A stretch of 64,000 bases of DNA, from contig NC_088792.1 of NCBI RefSeq assembly GCF_011386835.1, forward strand, positions 58,284,081-58,348,080, given 5' to 3'. The first letter of the stretch is position 1. Each line of letters begins with the position of its first letter. The notes beneath the pieces are model-generated. The model had not been told where the DNA came from. It made no database searches and saw only the letters and a list, made by a program, of their open reading frames with translations. Below, in pieces: positions 25,501 through 39,700 of this stretch. The translations under genes were made by a program, and so were the position numbers. The DNA comes from Chrysemys picta bellii. Lineage: Eukaryota > Chordata > Testudines > Emydidae.

Positions 25501-28500
25501 TTTTCCTTTGCTGTAAGCTTTATTCTCCAGAAAGTCATACACACAATGGGCTAAAGCTGGGGAAGCTTTCATCATTTCAGGATTTAACAACAACTAAGAA
25601 AGAAAAGATTAATTGTAAACTTTCAGCGTCTTCCAAAATACATATCATATTTAGAAAAAAAGTCATAATTTCATTTCATATGATAAAGGTTTTTAATACT
25701 GTATTCAGCAACCACATTTATATATTTCTACAAAGAAGTGGCAGTTTTGAATGCATTTTCTTCATTCTCTCTCTAAACATTACTTCAAGGTGAGTATTGT
25801 TACAGAGAGGGAAATAATCAAAATTAATTATGAAGTGCTTAAGAAGGATCTATCAGTTCCACACTATTTATAAAAGGCATCTTTTTTTGGTTATCTTGAA
25901 ACTAGAGTCTAAAATCAGTAGTCACACTGTAATCAACACTTAGGAAAAATATTGAAATAAAATAAGTAACCATATATATTACAAATGCAGGTTGTTAGAC
26001 AATCTAAACAGCTGTTAGATTTCATAGCATTTTGTTTACTCTCACCCCCTCTTAGAATTTTACTTAAGCCTGGACTACATTAACACTATAAGTTGATCTA
26101 AGGCGCACTAGTTAAGTTACGTAACTAAGGTAACTTAAGTCGACGTACCTTATATCGACTAACAGTGGTATCCACACTACAATATGTCGATGGGAGATGC
26201 TCTCCTGATGACAAAGCTTCTGCCTTTTGTTGAGGTGGATTATAGACATTGACAGGAGAGAGGTCTCCCATCGACTTAGCATGTCTCCACCAGACTCGCA
26301 AAATTGACTTTGCTGCATCAATAGCAGCAGCGCCGATTTAGCATGGTGGTAAAGACATGCCCTCTGAAACAAAAAAACTTCTCAGACAACTGTTCCCTGT
26401 TGAGCCAAAAATTTTTAGAGACCAGCCTTATCAATGAGTCACTTAGAAATGAGACAACTGAATTCAACATCAGAATAATGGAAGAAAAGAGTGGTTAAAC
26501 ACTTAAAAAAAAAAATGACCAAAAGACAGGAATATTGTTTCAGTCAAACTGAGTACAATTAACAGGACTACATCTTCGCTGCAGCTGGAAGTGTGATTTG
26601 CAGTCTTATGTAGCTGTACCAGACTATATTAAAGCTAGCTAGCTCACTAAAAATAGCAGCGAGGATAGGATGGCATGGACTTTCATGCAGGCAGCACAAG
26701 CAAGTATATACCCAGGGGAGTCAGGCAGGCTTGTGCAGCTTGCATTATCGTGTCCTCACTGATATTTTTAGCAAGATACCTAAAATAAAGGTAGCATGGG
26801 TACATCTACACAAGCTACAAATCACACCCCCAACTGCAGTGTAGATATAGACTAAGTCTGAAAGTTGAGCTGGGAGTGAGGAAAATGAAGAAGGATGCTG
26901 AGCTAACAGTGAGAGGGGAAAATTTAACAACTAGAATAAAGTTTTACTGTTCTATTTATAGTATAAGAGGAGGGATACTCTTCCTTAAGCAGTAAACCAC
27001 TTTCAGTCATTAGGATAAACTACTTCAGTTAATCCAACTCGAAACTGGGTTATTAACACCTTATAAAACTGAGCATCTGCATCCCCCCACTTATACTTCA
27101 ATTATTTAAGTTCTGGTCACTGAAACACAGATGATCCGAGTTAAATTTAGCATTTATCTTCAGCTGTGACATTTACAACATACTTGTGTTGTTCCAAATC
27201 AGGGTATTTTATTAAGACAATCTCATGGTGACTGAATTAACATTTAGTGGAATTCACTGAATAGTTGATGGAGAACTATTAGACAGCCATCAGTAGGAAG
27301 GAAAATTTGAAACTAGACTAGTCAAGAACTTACCTGCAAATATGCATTTAAATCTTTTTTCCTCTTCTCTAAAAATTCTCTGTCCATGTTGTTAAATGTC
27401 TTTTTGCCAGGAAGCTTCAATATACTTGCTAGGTTTTCAAACTAGAAAAAAAAAGTTAGATTTTTTCAATAGATTGGAAGGCCAGAAGGACCCCTTATAT
27501 CATCTATTCTGAACTCCTGCATAACGTGTCAACTTGAAGCACCTGCTTATTTTTAAATTAGAACTGTACAAAATATTCACATAGAATAGATCATCAAATC
27601 TGCTCAAACAGAGCTTGTGTTTAGGAGTTAATATTTTGTGAATTAGTCAGAAAGAGCTAAAATATGGTTTGCACATTGGGAGCATCTGCAAACCCCTTCA
27701 AAGCGTCCTCCTGCCTCCTCTCCAAGTCAGCCAGCTTGCTGCCATTCTCCACAAGTCCTCAGAGGCCCTGCTTACCACTGTAGTCTTCTGGGGAAGTGGC
27801 CTCCTTCCTAGTACTGCTGCTTCCATTCTGTAACTGTCTGGGTCTATGCCAAGGTCTTTTGGGAGGTCACATAGTTGACCGCATACTGTATCTTTGGGGG
27901 AGCAACACCAGTTAGAGAAGTGAAACACTCCCAGACCTGAAAGTGACCACTGTCACATTAAATCCAGAGCAAGATAGGTATAACCATAACACACAGTACA
28001 CTTGCAAAGGAATCCACGGTTTCTCTAGCATTCACATGCTAGGCAATCAAGTCTCAATTCTTAGCATGTGGATTCTGGGAATGAGAGTTACCCTTCGTTA
28101 TCGCACTAAACCTCAGAGGCCATTATCTGCTCTTGGGCTTAGGGTAGCAGCACATATTGGTGAGGCTAAAGTGCCTTTCTGTCCCACTGCTTTATACGGA
28201 GAAGAGGTTTTTTTAAGACTGTTCCTGCCTCTCTCCTCCAGAGAGACCTTGTATTTTAGGGAGATAGTCTCTTCCCACGGCAATACCCTAGAATATTCAA
28301 GGTTGTAAAAACAGAACCTGAAGCCTCAAACAATGCTCTTCATGCTCAGCAAGCCCAGATTTTCTATTAGAAACATGTAAGAGACTGGTAGTAACCTGTG
28401 GCTTCTGAAGGGGTAAGTGGAATTTAGTTAAGAACCACCTGTGGGAGTGAGGGAATGACTGTTTTCAGGATGTGTGAACTCTAGAGTCCAATCAAACAGG

Positions 28501-31500
28501 GAAGGGTTGGTTTATTTCCAGTTCCTGCAAAGTGAACTCCAGGGTTTAGTCTGTGAAGACCACCGAACCCTACAAGGTTCCCATAGCTCTAAACTAATTA
28601 CAATGTGTAGGAAGAGCTGTGTAGAAACATTTTCCCTTTTGGCTTTAAATCTATTTCACTCTAAAAATGTGTGTCACATAGGAAGACTACTAGAGAGGCA
28701 GACACAAAATACACCTCTACCCCGATATAACGCTGTCCTTGGGAGCCAAAAAATCTTACTGCGTTATAGGTGAAACCGCGTTATATCAAACTTGCTTTGA
28801 TCCGCTGGAGTGCGCAGCCCTGCTCCCCCGAAGCGCTGCTTTATCGTGTTATATCCAAATTCGTGTTATATCGGGGTAGAGGTGTACCCTGTTAAAACTA
28901 GACTAATCAGAAGCCCTGGAAGTGGAAAATAGGCTATCAAGCATGGTTAGTTGGTTTCAGTGGCACTTCTCAGAATTTATTAAAACACTAACGTCTAGAA
29001 ACTGGAAGCAACCCTATAGTATTTTCAAGATGCAGCACGAAACTCAGAAAACAAAAAATGCTAATAGAAGCTCAACCCAAAAAACACACTAAAAAGTAAA
29101 TATCTACACTATCTTGTAGTCTGACAAACTATTTTAAATTAATATCAGAACTTTAAGCACTTTTTTAAAAACAAAGACATCTTTATAAATTTATCTCATG
29201 TACAGCAATTTTCTGATTCACCACTTAGTTACATTTCAAACAGACACCTAAACTATTTCTATTGGTCTAAGATGATGTTCTTATTAATGCACCCAGAAAA
29301 GCTGGTTTCAGTAGCAGAAGAATTTTGAGCTCCCTCTTCCTGTCTTACACAGCCAGACATTACAAATCCTCTGCCCCTTGCTTGTAGGGTGGGGGTTGCT
29401 CAATCTGAAACCAATGCCACAAGCCAGCTTTGTGAAATTTGAAGAAAAGTAAGAGTTACCAAACATCCCAACCCTCCTTTATGAAGGCACAAATACTTAA
29501 CTCATTTCTGGGCTCTTATTTATAATAAAATATTGGGCCTAATTCAAAGCTACCACATGGAAGTGTAAAGTACCACGCCCTGAATCAGCTAAGACCATCG
29601 CACTACAGAGGAGATTAATTGTCACAGGATAATTAAAGCTTTACTTCTTCCTCGCTATTCAACCCCAGCTCTGGATGTTATTTGTTTTTAGAGAGTCTAT
29701 TAATAATGTGGTGGTTCTTTCTGCTAACTAAAAATAAAATATAAAAAGGCAAAAGCCACAGGACTAGGTTTCCTATGTGTACAAGCTGTGCTTGTGAATC
29801 AGGATGCAGGGGGGCTGCAAGTCATTGGCTATGGCTCCCTGATCTAGCATTGGCAAGCCCCTGCACAAGTGAGAACACCTGAGGGGCTGCTTTAACTTAT
29901 GCCACTGTTGCAAAGTCCTTTAAGAACCTTGCACTAGCGTAAGAGGATAGATGTAATAGAACTCTTGTAGTATACTCCCATATTGAAGAGCACAGAAGAT
30001 CCATCAACATCATAGGTACTAACAAGTTACTTACCACACAATGGCATCTAAGATATCTCACTTTTTCCAAAGGTCTAAAATAGGAAATCTCACTGTGTGG
30101 TAATACATGGTAGTGTTGCTTTTTAAATCTGTAGATTCAAGATTTTAGATCGTTGGCGTTTATACCAACTTTAAAAGGTTAAAAAGGGGATTCAAAAGAA
30201 AGGCCACAGTAAGCAAATATTTATAGCTTATACAATTGGAAGATATGCAGATTAATGAAATACTCAGTGAAAGAGCAAGATTTGTTAGCTAACTTAAATA
30301 CACAATAGCATTGAACAGAGTTTTACAGCCTGTTCTGTACACACTTCCATAATTACATTTTATGGGTATTTATCTGCAGCTTTGAGAAACTCAATTAAAA
30401 AATAAATGAAGAATTTATAAGTATCAATATTGTTGCTTTAAACTGTAGCCCAAACTATGGTGATCCAGAGCCTAAGGCAAAACCCACTGAAGTGAATGGA
30501 AAGGCTATCACTGACATCACAGGGCTTTTAATCTGTGTGTCTATAGGTACAAACTACACTTTTCTAGAATACATTTTATCAGCATGGGGACAACATCAAC
30601 TACACATCTTTACCCACTGCTGTAAGAAACCTAACACAGCTGTTTCAGCTTCATGGATTTCAGGGTGTGGTATGTCTTTTTTTTTTAAATAGATATTAAT
30701 CCTGCAGAGAGGAAGGGGTGCAAAATTGATATACTGAAATATATTATTCTACATCCCCTGCTAGTCAGTGAGTCAGAGATGTCCAACTCTGATAATAGTT
30801 TTTATAATCTAAAAAAAAATACGTAATCTATGTACATATACAAATTATTAAATATAAATTGTACGAGTACAAGAACACTATATTAGGGATGTATATTAGG
30901 GATGTAAATAGTATGTAAAAAAGATAACAGTGTAACCAATGAAAATTCTATCAGTTAAAAGTTTAAACAGGGAACTAGAGGTGCGGGGGTGCTGCAGAAC
31001 CCCCATGTTTTACGTGGGGTCCCAGCAGCCAGGACCCAGGCACGCGGGGCCAGCAGCTGAGTTTAATTGTTAACTGAAACCGATAAGCATCAAGCTTATC
31101 GGTTAACCAGTTAAACTTTTACATTCCTAGTGTGTATATATATGCTTACGCTTCAAGAAGTTGGCCATTTCCATTTTAAAATGTTATTTTGACCCTATAA
31201 AGGCTGACATGGCCACAGAGAACTCTCATTAGAGTATTCAAACCTATTTACACTTCTGTTACCAAAAAATAGAGTAAATGTATGCTACAGAGCAACAGTT
31301 TTGAGTAGTTAAAGGATTTATATAGTCAATAATCTCAACTGCTACTAAGATGTGGTTCAAAAGCATTTGACTCCTTTAAAAGCATTGTGTTGTTAACACT
31401 TATTCATGTGAGCAGGTTCTACTTTGTACCAGCTGGTGAATTACAAGTCTTTGCATTTTTTTCTTTTATTTTATGGGGGTTAAGAGTATGAGAATACAGG

Positions 31501-33593
31501 CAAAGCAATAAAAGGCAGATTGTCTAATAGTATATAGAACTGCCAACAGCTGTCCCCTTCCTAGACCTCACAGATCCTTAGCATTTCACTTAAAGACCTA
31601 AATGGCCCATTTCCCAAGCTCAGTTTTTATTTCTTAAGCTCTGTGACAAATGCAACAAATGAACTAAAGAGCTGTTCCATACTGACTACACTTCCACTGT
31701 GAACATTACTTAACTTTCTATAGAAAAATTATTAAAACACGTCAACCAAATAATTCTGAAGATAATACAATTTTTTTCATTATTCTTTGGTGGTTAATTC
31801 TAAAGACACCTATAAAAAGTATCTTTTTACTTGACCAAATACAAAAAAAGGCTTCAATCACGAATATACAAAAAACGATTTCCTTTTTAAAAATATGTAA
31901 GTATAAGGCTCAGTGCAAATCTTTCTTAACATTAATCATGAGAAAATGCAGTTATATATTACACAAGAGCACATAAATTCAAATAGAAATTCATTGTCTA
32001 ATACAATTTTCAACAGTTTTCAATAGTCCTACTTGACGAACACTTGTTTTGCCTGACAACATATAATTATAAATTTATAATTAATTAATGGAGATATCCT
32101 ATCTCCTAGAACTGGAAGGGACCTTGAAAGGTCATGGAGTCCAGCCCCCTGCCTTCACTAGCAGGACCAAATACTGATTTTGCCCCAGATCCCTAAGTGG
32201 CCCCCTCAAGGATTGAACTCACAACCCTGGGTTTAGCAGGCCAATGCTCAAACCACTGAGCTATCCCTCCCCCCTTATTGGGGGCATGGGTCTGGGGCTT
32301 GCTGCACTCCAGCGCTGTAGCCAGGAAGCAAGGTCGGGGGCCGCTCCACGCGGATCCCAGAGGCAGCGGCATAGCCCCACTCTGGCTCCTACGTGTAGGG
32401 GCAACCAGGGGGCTCCACTCTCCACACTGCCCCCGCATCTCCCATTGGCCCGGAACTGCAGCCAATAGGAGTTGCAGGGGCGGCGCCTGCAGACGGGGCA
32501 GCGCACAGAGCTGCCTGGCCATGGCTCCACATAGGAGCCAGAGTGGGGACATGGCCGCTGCTTCCACGAGCCGCTTGAGGTAAGCGCTGCCCAGAGCCTG
32601 CACTCCTGAGCCAATCCCTTGCCCCAGCCCTGATCATTCTCCCACCCTCTGAACCCCTCAATCCGAGCTGTAGCACCCTCTTGGAGCCCAAATCCCTCAT
32701 CCTCAGGGCCCACACCCCCAGCCGGAGACTGCATCCCTTCCCATACTCCAACCCCACTCCGAACCCCTCGGTCCCAACTCAGAGCACCTTCCTACACCCT
32801 AAACTCCTCATCCCCAGCCCCACCCCAGAGCCTGCACCCCCAACTGGAGCGCTTACACCCCATCCATACCCTACTCCTCCACCCCAGCCTTGAGCCCCCT
32901 CCTACACCCTGAACTCCTCATTTCTGACCGCACCCTCAACCAGAGCCCGCACCCCCTCCCACAGCCCAACCCCAATTCTGTGAGCATTCACAGCCTGCCA
33001 TACAATTTCTATTCCCGGATGTAGCCCTTTGGCCAAAAAATTTGCCCACCCCTGAATTAAGGCCACACAAGTGACAAAGTTATATCAACTTTTAGTGGCC
33101 AATTCTAAAACAACGTTACAGCTGCTAAGACACAATCATGCCTTTCAAAGATATAAACAGTCATAATATTAAACAGTCTCTATGGGATCAGTTACCTGTT
33201 CAGTTATCCTCATGTGGAAGTCATGGAAGTCACTGTAGCGACGATACGTTTTCCATCTCTCTTCACTAGTTGGATTTCTCCGATGTACAGTGATCGCATA
33301 CAGTGCATATGTCTTGCCATGGTCATTGCATACTCCTGCCACAGCATATGGGTTATAGTCAGCATAGACTAGTTATTTAAAACAAAAATGAAGAGGGAAG
33401 AGAAACACAAACAAGGAGGAAGACGAAAAGGCACAAGAGACATGAAATGGAAACATCTGAAATGACAGACCTGGACACAAAAATGGATGCAAGCAATAAA
33501 CCCTCTGTAGGTGGCATCCTCCAGAGAATCCCATATTGTGCAAGCATGAATCTTTAGCTTAGAAGAAAGTTATACAAGTTATATATATACATA

Positions 33594-33647
<54 letters not shown>

Positions 33648-33652
33648 CATAC

Positions 33653-33736
<84 letters not shown>

Positions 33737-36700
33737 CAAGCTAAGGAGTCAAGTAGCTCAAGATGAAACGCAATTACAGGCGGGATGCAGATAGTGATGC
33801 CTATAGATAAAGTTGCTTGACACTTTCCATTATAAGACCCTGTTTTCAGTTACTTATAACTTTGCCAAACTTAGACCATCTGGGTTGGAATTTTGTTTTG
33901 TTTTAAGTTTCAGCTAAAACAGCTCAGCTGAGTCTGAGTACACAGGTAGTGAAAAAATATTTTGACCATGTTAAAAAAATATCTTAAAACCATTCATCAA
34001 GAAGCTTTAGTATTGCCATGCCATGGAACAGGGACCTTAAATTTGGCAGGGGGTAGCACTTGTGTCAGGGAAGCAGTTTTTGTTATCCTCACAAAGATTC
34101 ACCCAAATTTGGCTGTGTCATAAGCTTTTAGAAAAAAATCACAGTTCATACATGATCAATAGAAACCTGTTAGAGCTTGGAAGCTAACTTGTATCATTTC
34201 ATGTGCTCCATCCCCTCAAAGCCCCGACAGGCCTAGTGGACTGCACATGTATCATTCCCACAGAATACGCGAGTATGCCCCATCCAGGGAATATAGGGGC
34301 TGTGCAGGACTTATCCTGCAATTGCTCCTCCCAGCTGCCAGGAGCCATTGTGGCACTGGGCACAGGAAAGACAATCTCCCTTCTCTTAGTTCCTGTGCCC
34401 TCAATGAAGGGAGGGAGAGAGGGTGGGAGGGGGCAGGGATAGGGCAGGAACTGTCCCGGGGACAGGGGCAAAAGGAGAGAGAGGGGGAAGCTGGGTGAAG
34501 AGGGGGAGAGACAGGAGCAAAAGGTCTATTACCACTAAGTACACTCCCCTGCAGAACCTGGACTTGAACGTACTATTCCCGAGTCTCAACATTTTTTTGC
34601 TGTCTAGAAAACAACTGTGAAACTGGCAAATCGTGCATCTCCAACCCACTTTAGTAACAGGTACACACAAGACAACAGCATTCTACTGCTACCGGTTATC
34701 CCATTATCCCAAGTGTTAGAGAACAGTGTGGTGGATCTAAAGATTCCAACATTGTTGAAGGCCCATACGAGGGTCAATATGTTTCCACATAATGATGTTT
34801 CTTTTTACAATTTTTAAAATTAGAAAATTAGATTAAAAAAATTTACGAAAAATGTTCGGGTTGCAAAAAGTCAAGCACTCAAAAGCAACAAAATATCAGA
34901 ATTACGGTTACCCCTGCAACTTTAATTTTGCCTCCTTATGTATATGTATTATGATAAAGTCTTTAATTACATGATTACATGCTATTTATTTCACAGGACT
35001 GCTGCCTCATTCAATGAGCAAAAAGGATGTGCTTACTGAATGGGAAACTCTTCAATATTTTCTTTTATCCTCATCATTCAGTGTGTAGCATTATTTACTG
35101 CATGCTATCCAAACCCTTCTCTGAATACAGAAATATTAATTTCCTCATGGGAAATTCTTTCATCATAATGTCTTAATTGTGAATTTATTTTCACTACAAC
35201 CCTGTGAAATAAGGAGGTATTATTACCATTTTATAAACAGGGAACTGAGGCACTGAGATTAAAGCCAATATTGTCAGAAGTGTCAACTAATTTTGGGTGC
35301 TCTACTTGAGAAACCTTATTTGACATTTTATAGAAATGCATATGTTCAGGACAGAGCTTCTATTGACCTCAGCTGCAGTTATGAGTACTCAGGTTTTAGA
35401 AGGTTGAGTTTTGCTGAACTTGATATTCTGAAAGAGCACAACCTATCACCCAGCAATCTTAACTCTCTGTTAACGATGTTTTCTGCCATTGAATTTACTA
35501 GCTTTTTAAACAGAAAGAGAAATGTTTGTTGGTAGGAGTCAGTGGTCATTTAAGCAGCTGTAGTTCTCACTTAGTTTGTAGCAGATATGCTACTGTGGCG
35601 AGATAATAATAAAAAATTCTTAGCTTTAATATTACTCCGGAGGGAATTCTGTGCCAAAAATATAAAAAATTCTGCACACAATATTTTAAAGTTCTGCAAA
35701 ATTCTGCAAATTTTATTTGTCAATAAATAACTGTGGAGGCTCTGGCATGGCAGTGGGAAGCCCAGAACTCCATGTCAAGCACACTAGGCAGGCAGGCTCA
35801 GCACAGCAGGATCCAAGTGTGGAGGGGCTTAGTGTGGGGAGACCCAGGTGTGGCGTGATAGGGTTCTGTGTGGGGCTATCTGGGTGCAGTTTGATGGAAG
35901 GTGCAGGGAATCTGAATGAATAGGGGCTCGTTGAGGTGTGGGTTCTGAGTGCAGAGGCAATGAAACTCTGCAGGGGGGTCCAGGTGAAGGTGGTTGGGGC
36001 TCAGCAGGGATAGTCTGGGTTTGGAGGGCTCAGCGAGGACAGGGGTGTCCGGGTGCGTGTCTGGATGCTGGCTTGCTGGGGCTCAGTGGGGTGGAAGGAG
36101 CGAGTCACAGTGGTCCAGGTGGTGTGGGGCTTGTTGGGGAGGAGGGGAGTTTGAGTGCGGGGTTCAGTGGGGGGGGTGGGTGCAGGGGGTGAGGATTGGC
36201 AGGGTGATCTGGGCATGAGGTGGGTCCAGATGCATGGGAGTTGGGTGGATGGGGGAATAGCTCTGTACAGTGACCCCTCCCCCCGATGGCTGAGGAGTGA
36301 TGGGGACAGGGGGCATGGAGCTTCCTGCAGCTGGAGAGGTTTCTGGGGTGGGTCTGACTCAGCCCTGGTCACTCCTTGCGGAGGAAGAGGAACTCCCGTC
36401 CTCCCCAGCCCAGCTGGGACTAGCAGCTGAGGCTGGCATAGGGCAGGAGCCACTGGCTGGGGCGCCCCATCCCCTCCTCTCCCCTCCCCCCAGTGATTTA
36501 CTTCTCCGCTGGCTGCTCTGGATACCTGAAACAACACACCTGCGCTGTTGAGAAGTGGTACATGACTGCTTTTGCGGCTTCCTTTGCTTCCCCATCAGAA
36601 AATCATTTTTCTGCAGGGAAGCAAAGAAATCTGTGGAGCACAAGAATTCTGCGCACGTGCAGTGAGACAGAATTCCCCTGGGAGTAATTTAATATAGTGA

Positions 36701-39700
36701 TTTTCATGAGTATGTCACAAAGAATTTTACATCATTATCCCCATTTTACAGATGGGAAACAAAGGCAGAGAGGCGAAATGACTTGTCCTAGGTCATCCAG
36801 CAGGTCAGTGACAAAGCTAGTAATAGTCCCAGTTCACACTGTTGCTATGTGATTCCTCAATACTCCTCCCCCATCCTGTACATTTTGTTTGAGTGAAAAA
36901 GGGATAATGGTTATGCTTTGAAATGTTTGCAATGTGTAATCGTTAACAAGAACGGTGAGAGAAATCTCATCCATAGTTTATGTCCCAAAACCTTGACAGT
37001 TTTATTACATGGCAGTTACAATAACTTTAAGCAACTGAGAGAAGACTGATGTGTGTCTCCTTCTAAATCTCCTCCCCCACCATGCACCCCATCCTCAATT
37101 CCAGTTCACCTTTCCATCTAATTAAGTAGTTGGCACTCTAGAACAGGGGTGGGCAAACTACAGCCCAAGGGCTGGATCAGGCCCCTCAGGGCTTTGGATC
37201 CGGCCTGCGGGATTGCCACCCCCGTGGCACCACAGGCCCCTCACCGCTCCCAGAAGAGGCTGGCACTACGTCCCTGTGGCCCCTGAGGGAGGGGAGGCCA
37301 GAGGGCTCTGCACACTGCCCTTGCCTGTGGGAACCTCCCCCGAAGCTCCCATTGGCTAGGGCCCTGCCCTGGCCCCGGTGCACGCCGCTGCCACCCCAGA
37401 GCCACTCCAGATAACTGGCACAGAGCCGAACCCCTCCTGCACCCCGCACTCCAGCTCCCTGCCCTGATCCCCCTGCTGCACCTCACACCCCTCCCACACC
37501 CCAACCCTCTGCCCTGAGCCCCCTCATACACCCCGCACCCCTCCTCTGCTCCAACCCCTTGCCCTGAGCCCCTTCCTGCACAATGCACCCCCTCCCACAC
37601 CTCACACTCCCCAACCCCCTGCCCCAGCCCTACATTCATGGCTCTGCATGCAATTTCCCCAACCAGATGTGGCCCTCGGGCCAAAAAGTTTGCCCACCCC
37701 TGCTCTAGAAGCTATTACCATTTAAGAAGTTCCTCCTTGCTGTCCCCTTCCCTATGCTACTGTGTACACACATTAGAGAGAGCAGTTTACTGGAGGGCCG
37801 CAAGCTACCTTGGCTACGTGGCCTGAGCTGCACACAGAGGTAGGCCCCTCACTCCCACTGACTATCCAGACCCCAGCTCACAGAGGTGGGGCAAGGAGAA
37901 CTGCTGACACCCCCAAGAGGTTAAGTTCCCCCATATTGAGGCTCACATGTGGGAACTGGGAGTGGGGTGGGGGGGGGGGTCAGATCCCCTCTGTGTGGGC
38001 TAGGGCCTCCAAGATCGTGACACACTCAACGGCAGTCAGAGGGGCTCCGACCACCCCAAGTGATACTGACCCCCAGATCCTGGCACACATGGGAGGGGAA
38101 TGTCAGGTTGACAACTGCCCCATCCCTATTCTCCCCAAGCCACCCCACTCACCCTCACATTCTCACTTCCCAGTGTCCCAATGCCCCCCATAATCCCTCT
38201 CTCCTTGCTACACTCTAACTACTTTCCCCCCATTCCCCAAAACTCTTCCACCCCTTCACTTTCCCCTCCCAGCAAATATTTGCATATGTAATTTATTTTT
38301 GTTTCAAAAACAGTTTCAGCATCTTCTGAATATCCTGCTGTACTTTGACTACATTTCCTCAAAACAAAAACTTTGATCGAACCAGATGCCTGCTTTAATA
38401 ATTTAAGATTTCTGCCAATGGTTAGATTTGAACTCTCAGTGCCTGGTTTGATGGTTGGAACGTTCCCCTTTGAGCCATTCAGTACCCGTGACTCAGGCAT
38501 TAACAAGTTAATTAGCTTTGCTCTCTCTGCATGCACAGCATAATCTTTGTGGTGGGCCACCAAGCACTTATATAGCTGACATGTTCAAGAACCAAACTCT
38601 TTGGGTAATAATGTTGTAATTTGATTTCCCCCGAATGGCTAAGTGTGGCATGCACTATGTTGGAGTAACTCAAGTGTTTGGAGACCTAGTTTATCTCTAT
38701 CCGTGCACAAAAAATCATCACTAAAACATGACCACTTTAAGAAAAAATGTTTTTTTCAGGAGGCTGTACCTCAGGAACTCCCTATTCAAATGGCTTCCAA
38801 ACTGGATCACTGACCAATCCCTGTTCTCCCCATGAGGAAAACAAAATCTCAAGGCAATCTCAGTAACTGTGAGGATTTTAGAGCACTTAGAGAAGTCAAG
38901 AGCTGGTGTTCTGGTATACTAAAAGGGGAGTTTCACTAAAGTCTACATAGGCACATAGAAAAACTTCCCAACCCAATAACCAAATCTAAAAGGCATACAA
39001 AAATACAAACTTGTCATCTCTGGTTTTAAAGATATCTCACTGCAAAAGTTTTAGTATCCATATAGTGAAACCGTCAAATGCACTGAGGGAACTGTTGTCT
39101 GCAATAATGGCCAAGAAAGAATAAAATACTAACAGTTTTCCTAATAGCACCCTGATACCAGGCCAAAAATCAAATATTAGTATTGTAATAAGATCAAATG
39201 AAGAAACAATGACAATCTTATCGCTGTAGCATAACTTGAACAGAAGATATGACGTATTTGACACCATTAAAGAGCAATCCTATTGAACACCTACATTTTA
39301 ATTGTAACAGCAATTAAACTTTCTTTAATTTTTGAAGAGCTGATATGAGAACCATTCTTAACGCTTACTGCAGCATAAGATTTAGCTCATTCTCTAGCTG
39401 TGAAAGTCTGTCTCACTTAATCTTTACAGCAAGATTGCTGAAGATATTATAGTACAGAAGAGAATACTTAAGAACAGGATTTGCTTGACTGAAAAAGAGA
39501 ACTGCTAGAAGTAGATAAATTAAATTTTAAAATCAAATCAAATCGAGAGTAGTAAGGTACATTAGTCAAGTGAATTAAAATTAATGGATGATCTTCTAAT
39601 TATTAGTGGTAGAGAGACTTTGAAATGTATGATATGCTGCATAACTAAGTCTCCCATTTTAGTACATTAGGTGCACTGTCTACAATTACAATATGAATTT

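Noticed and set aside
32089..32274. Functional tRNA gene
   Set aside because: A and B boxes are present, but the sequence continues into a SINE body and CR1-related tail and the cloverleaf is not kept; it is a SINE.
32193..32757. Several 100-157 codon frames on both strands
   Set aside because: They lie in the GC-rich hAT fragment and the SINE, overlap in many frames and contain no domain.
33554..33739. Cys/Val and Ile/Tyr repeat ORF
   Set aside because: Translation of the CA/TA microsatellite.
35938..36551. G-rich and Pro-rich frames up to 178 codons
   Set aside because: Inside a non-autonomous hAT-like element with repeated G-rich units; frames on both strands are composition effects.
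38219..38563. 114-codon minus-strand frame in the SNX13 intron
   Set aside because: No recognisable domain, no splice context joining it to SNX13, and it would break the well-supported exon chain.
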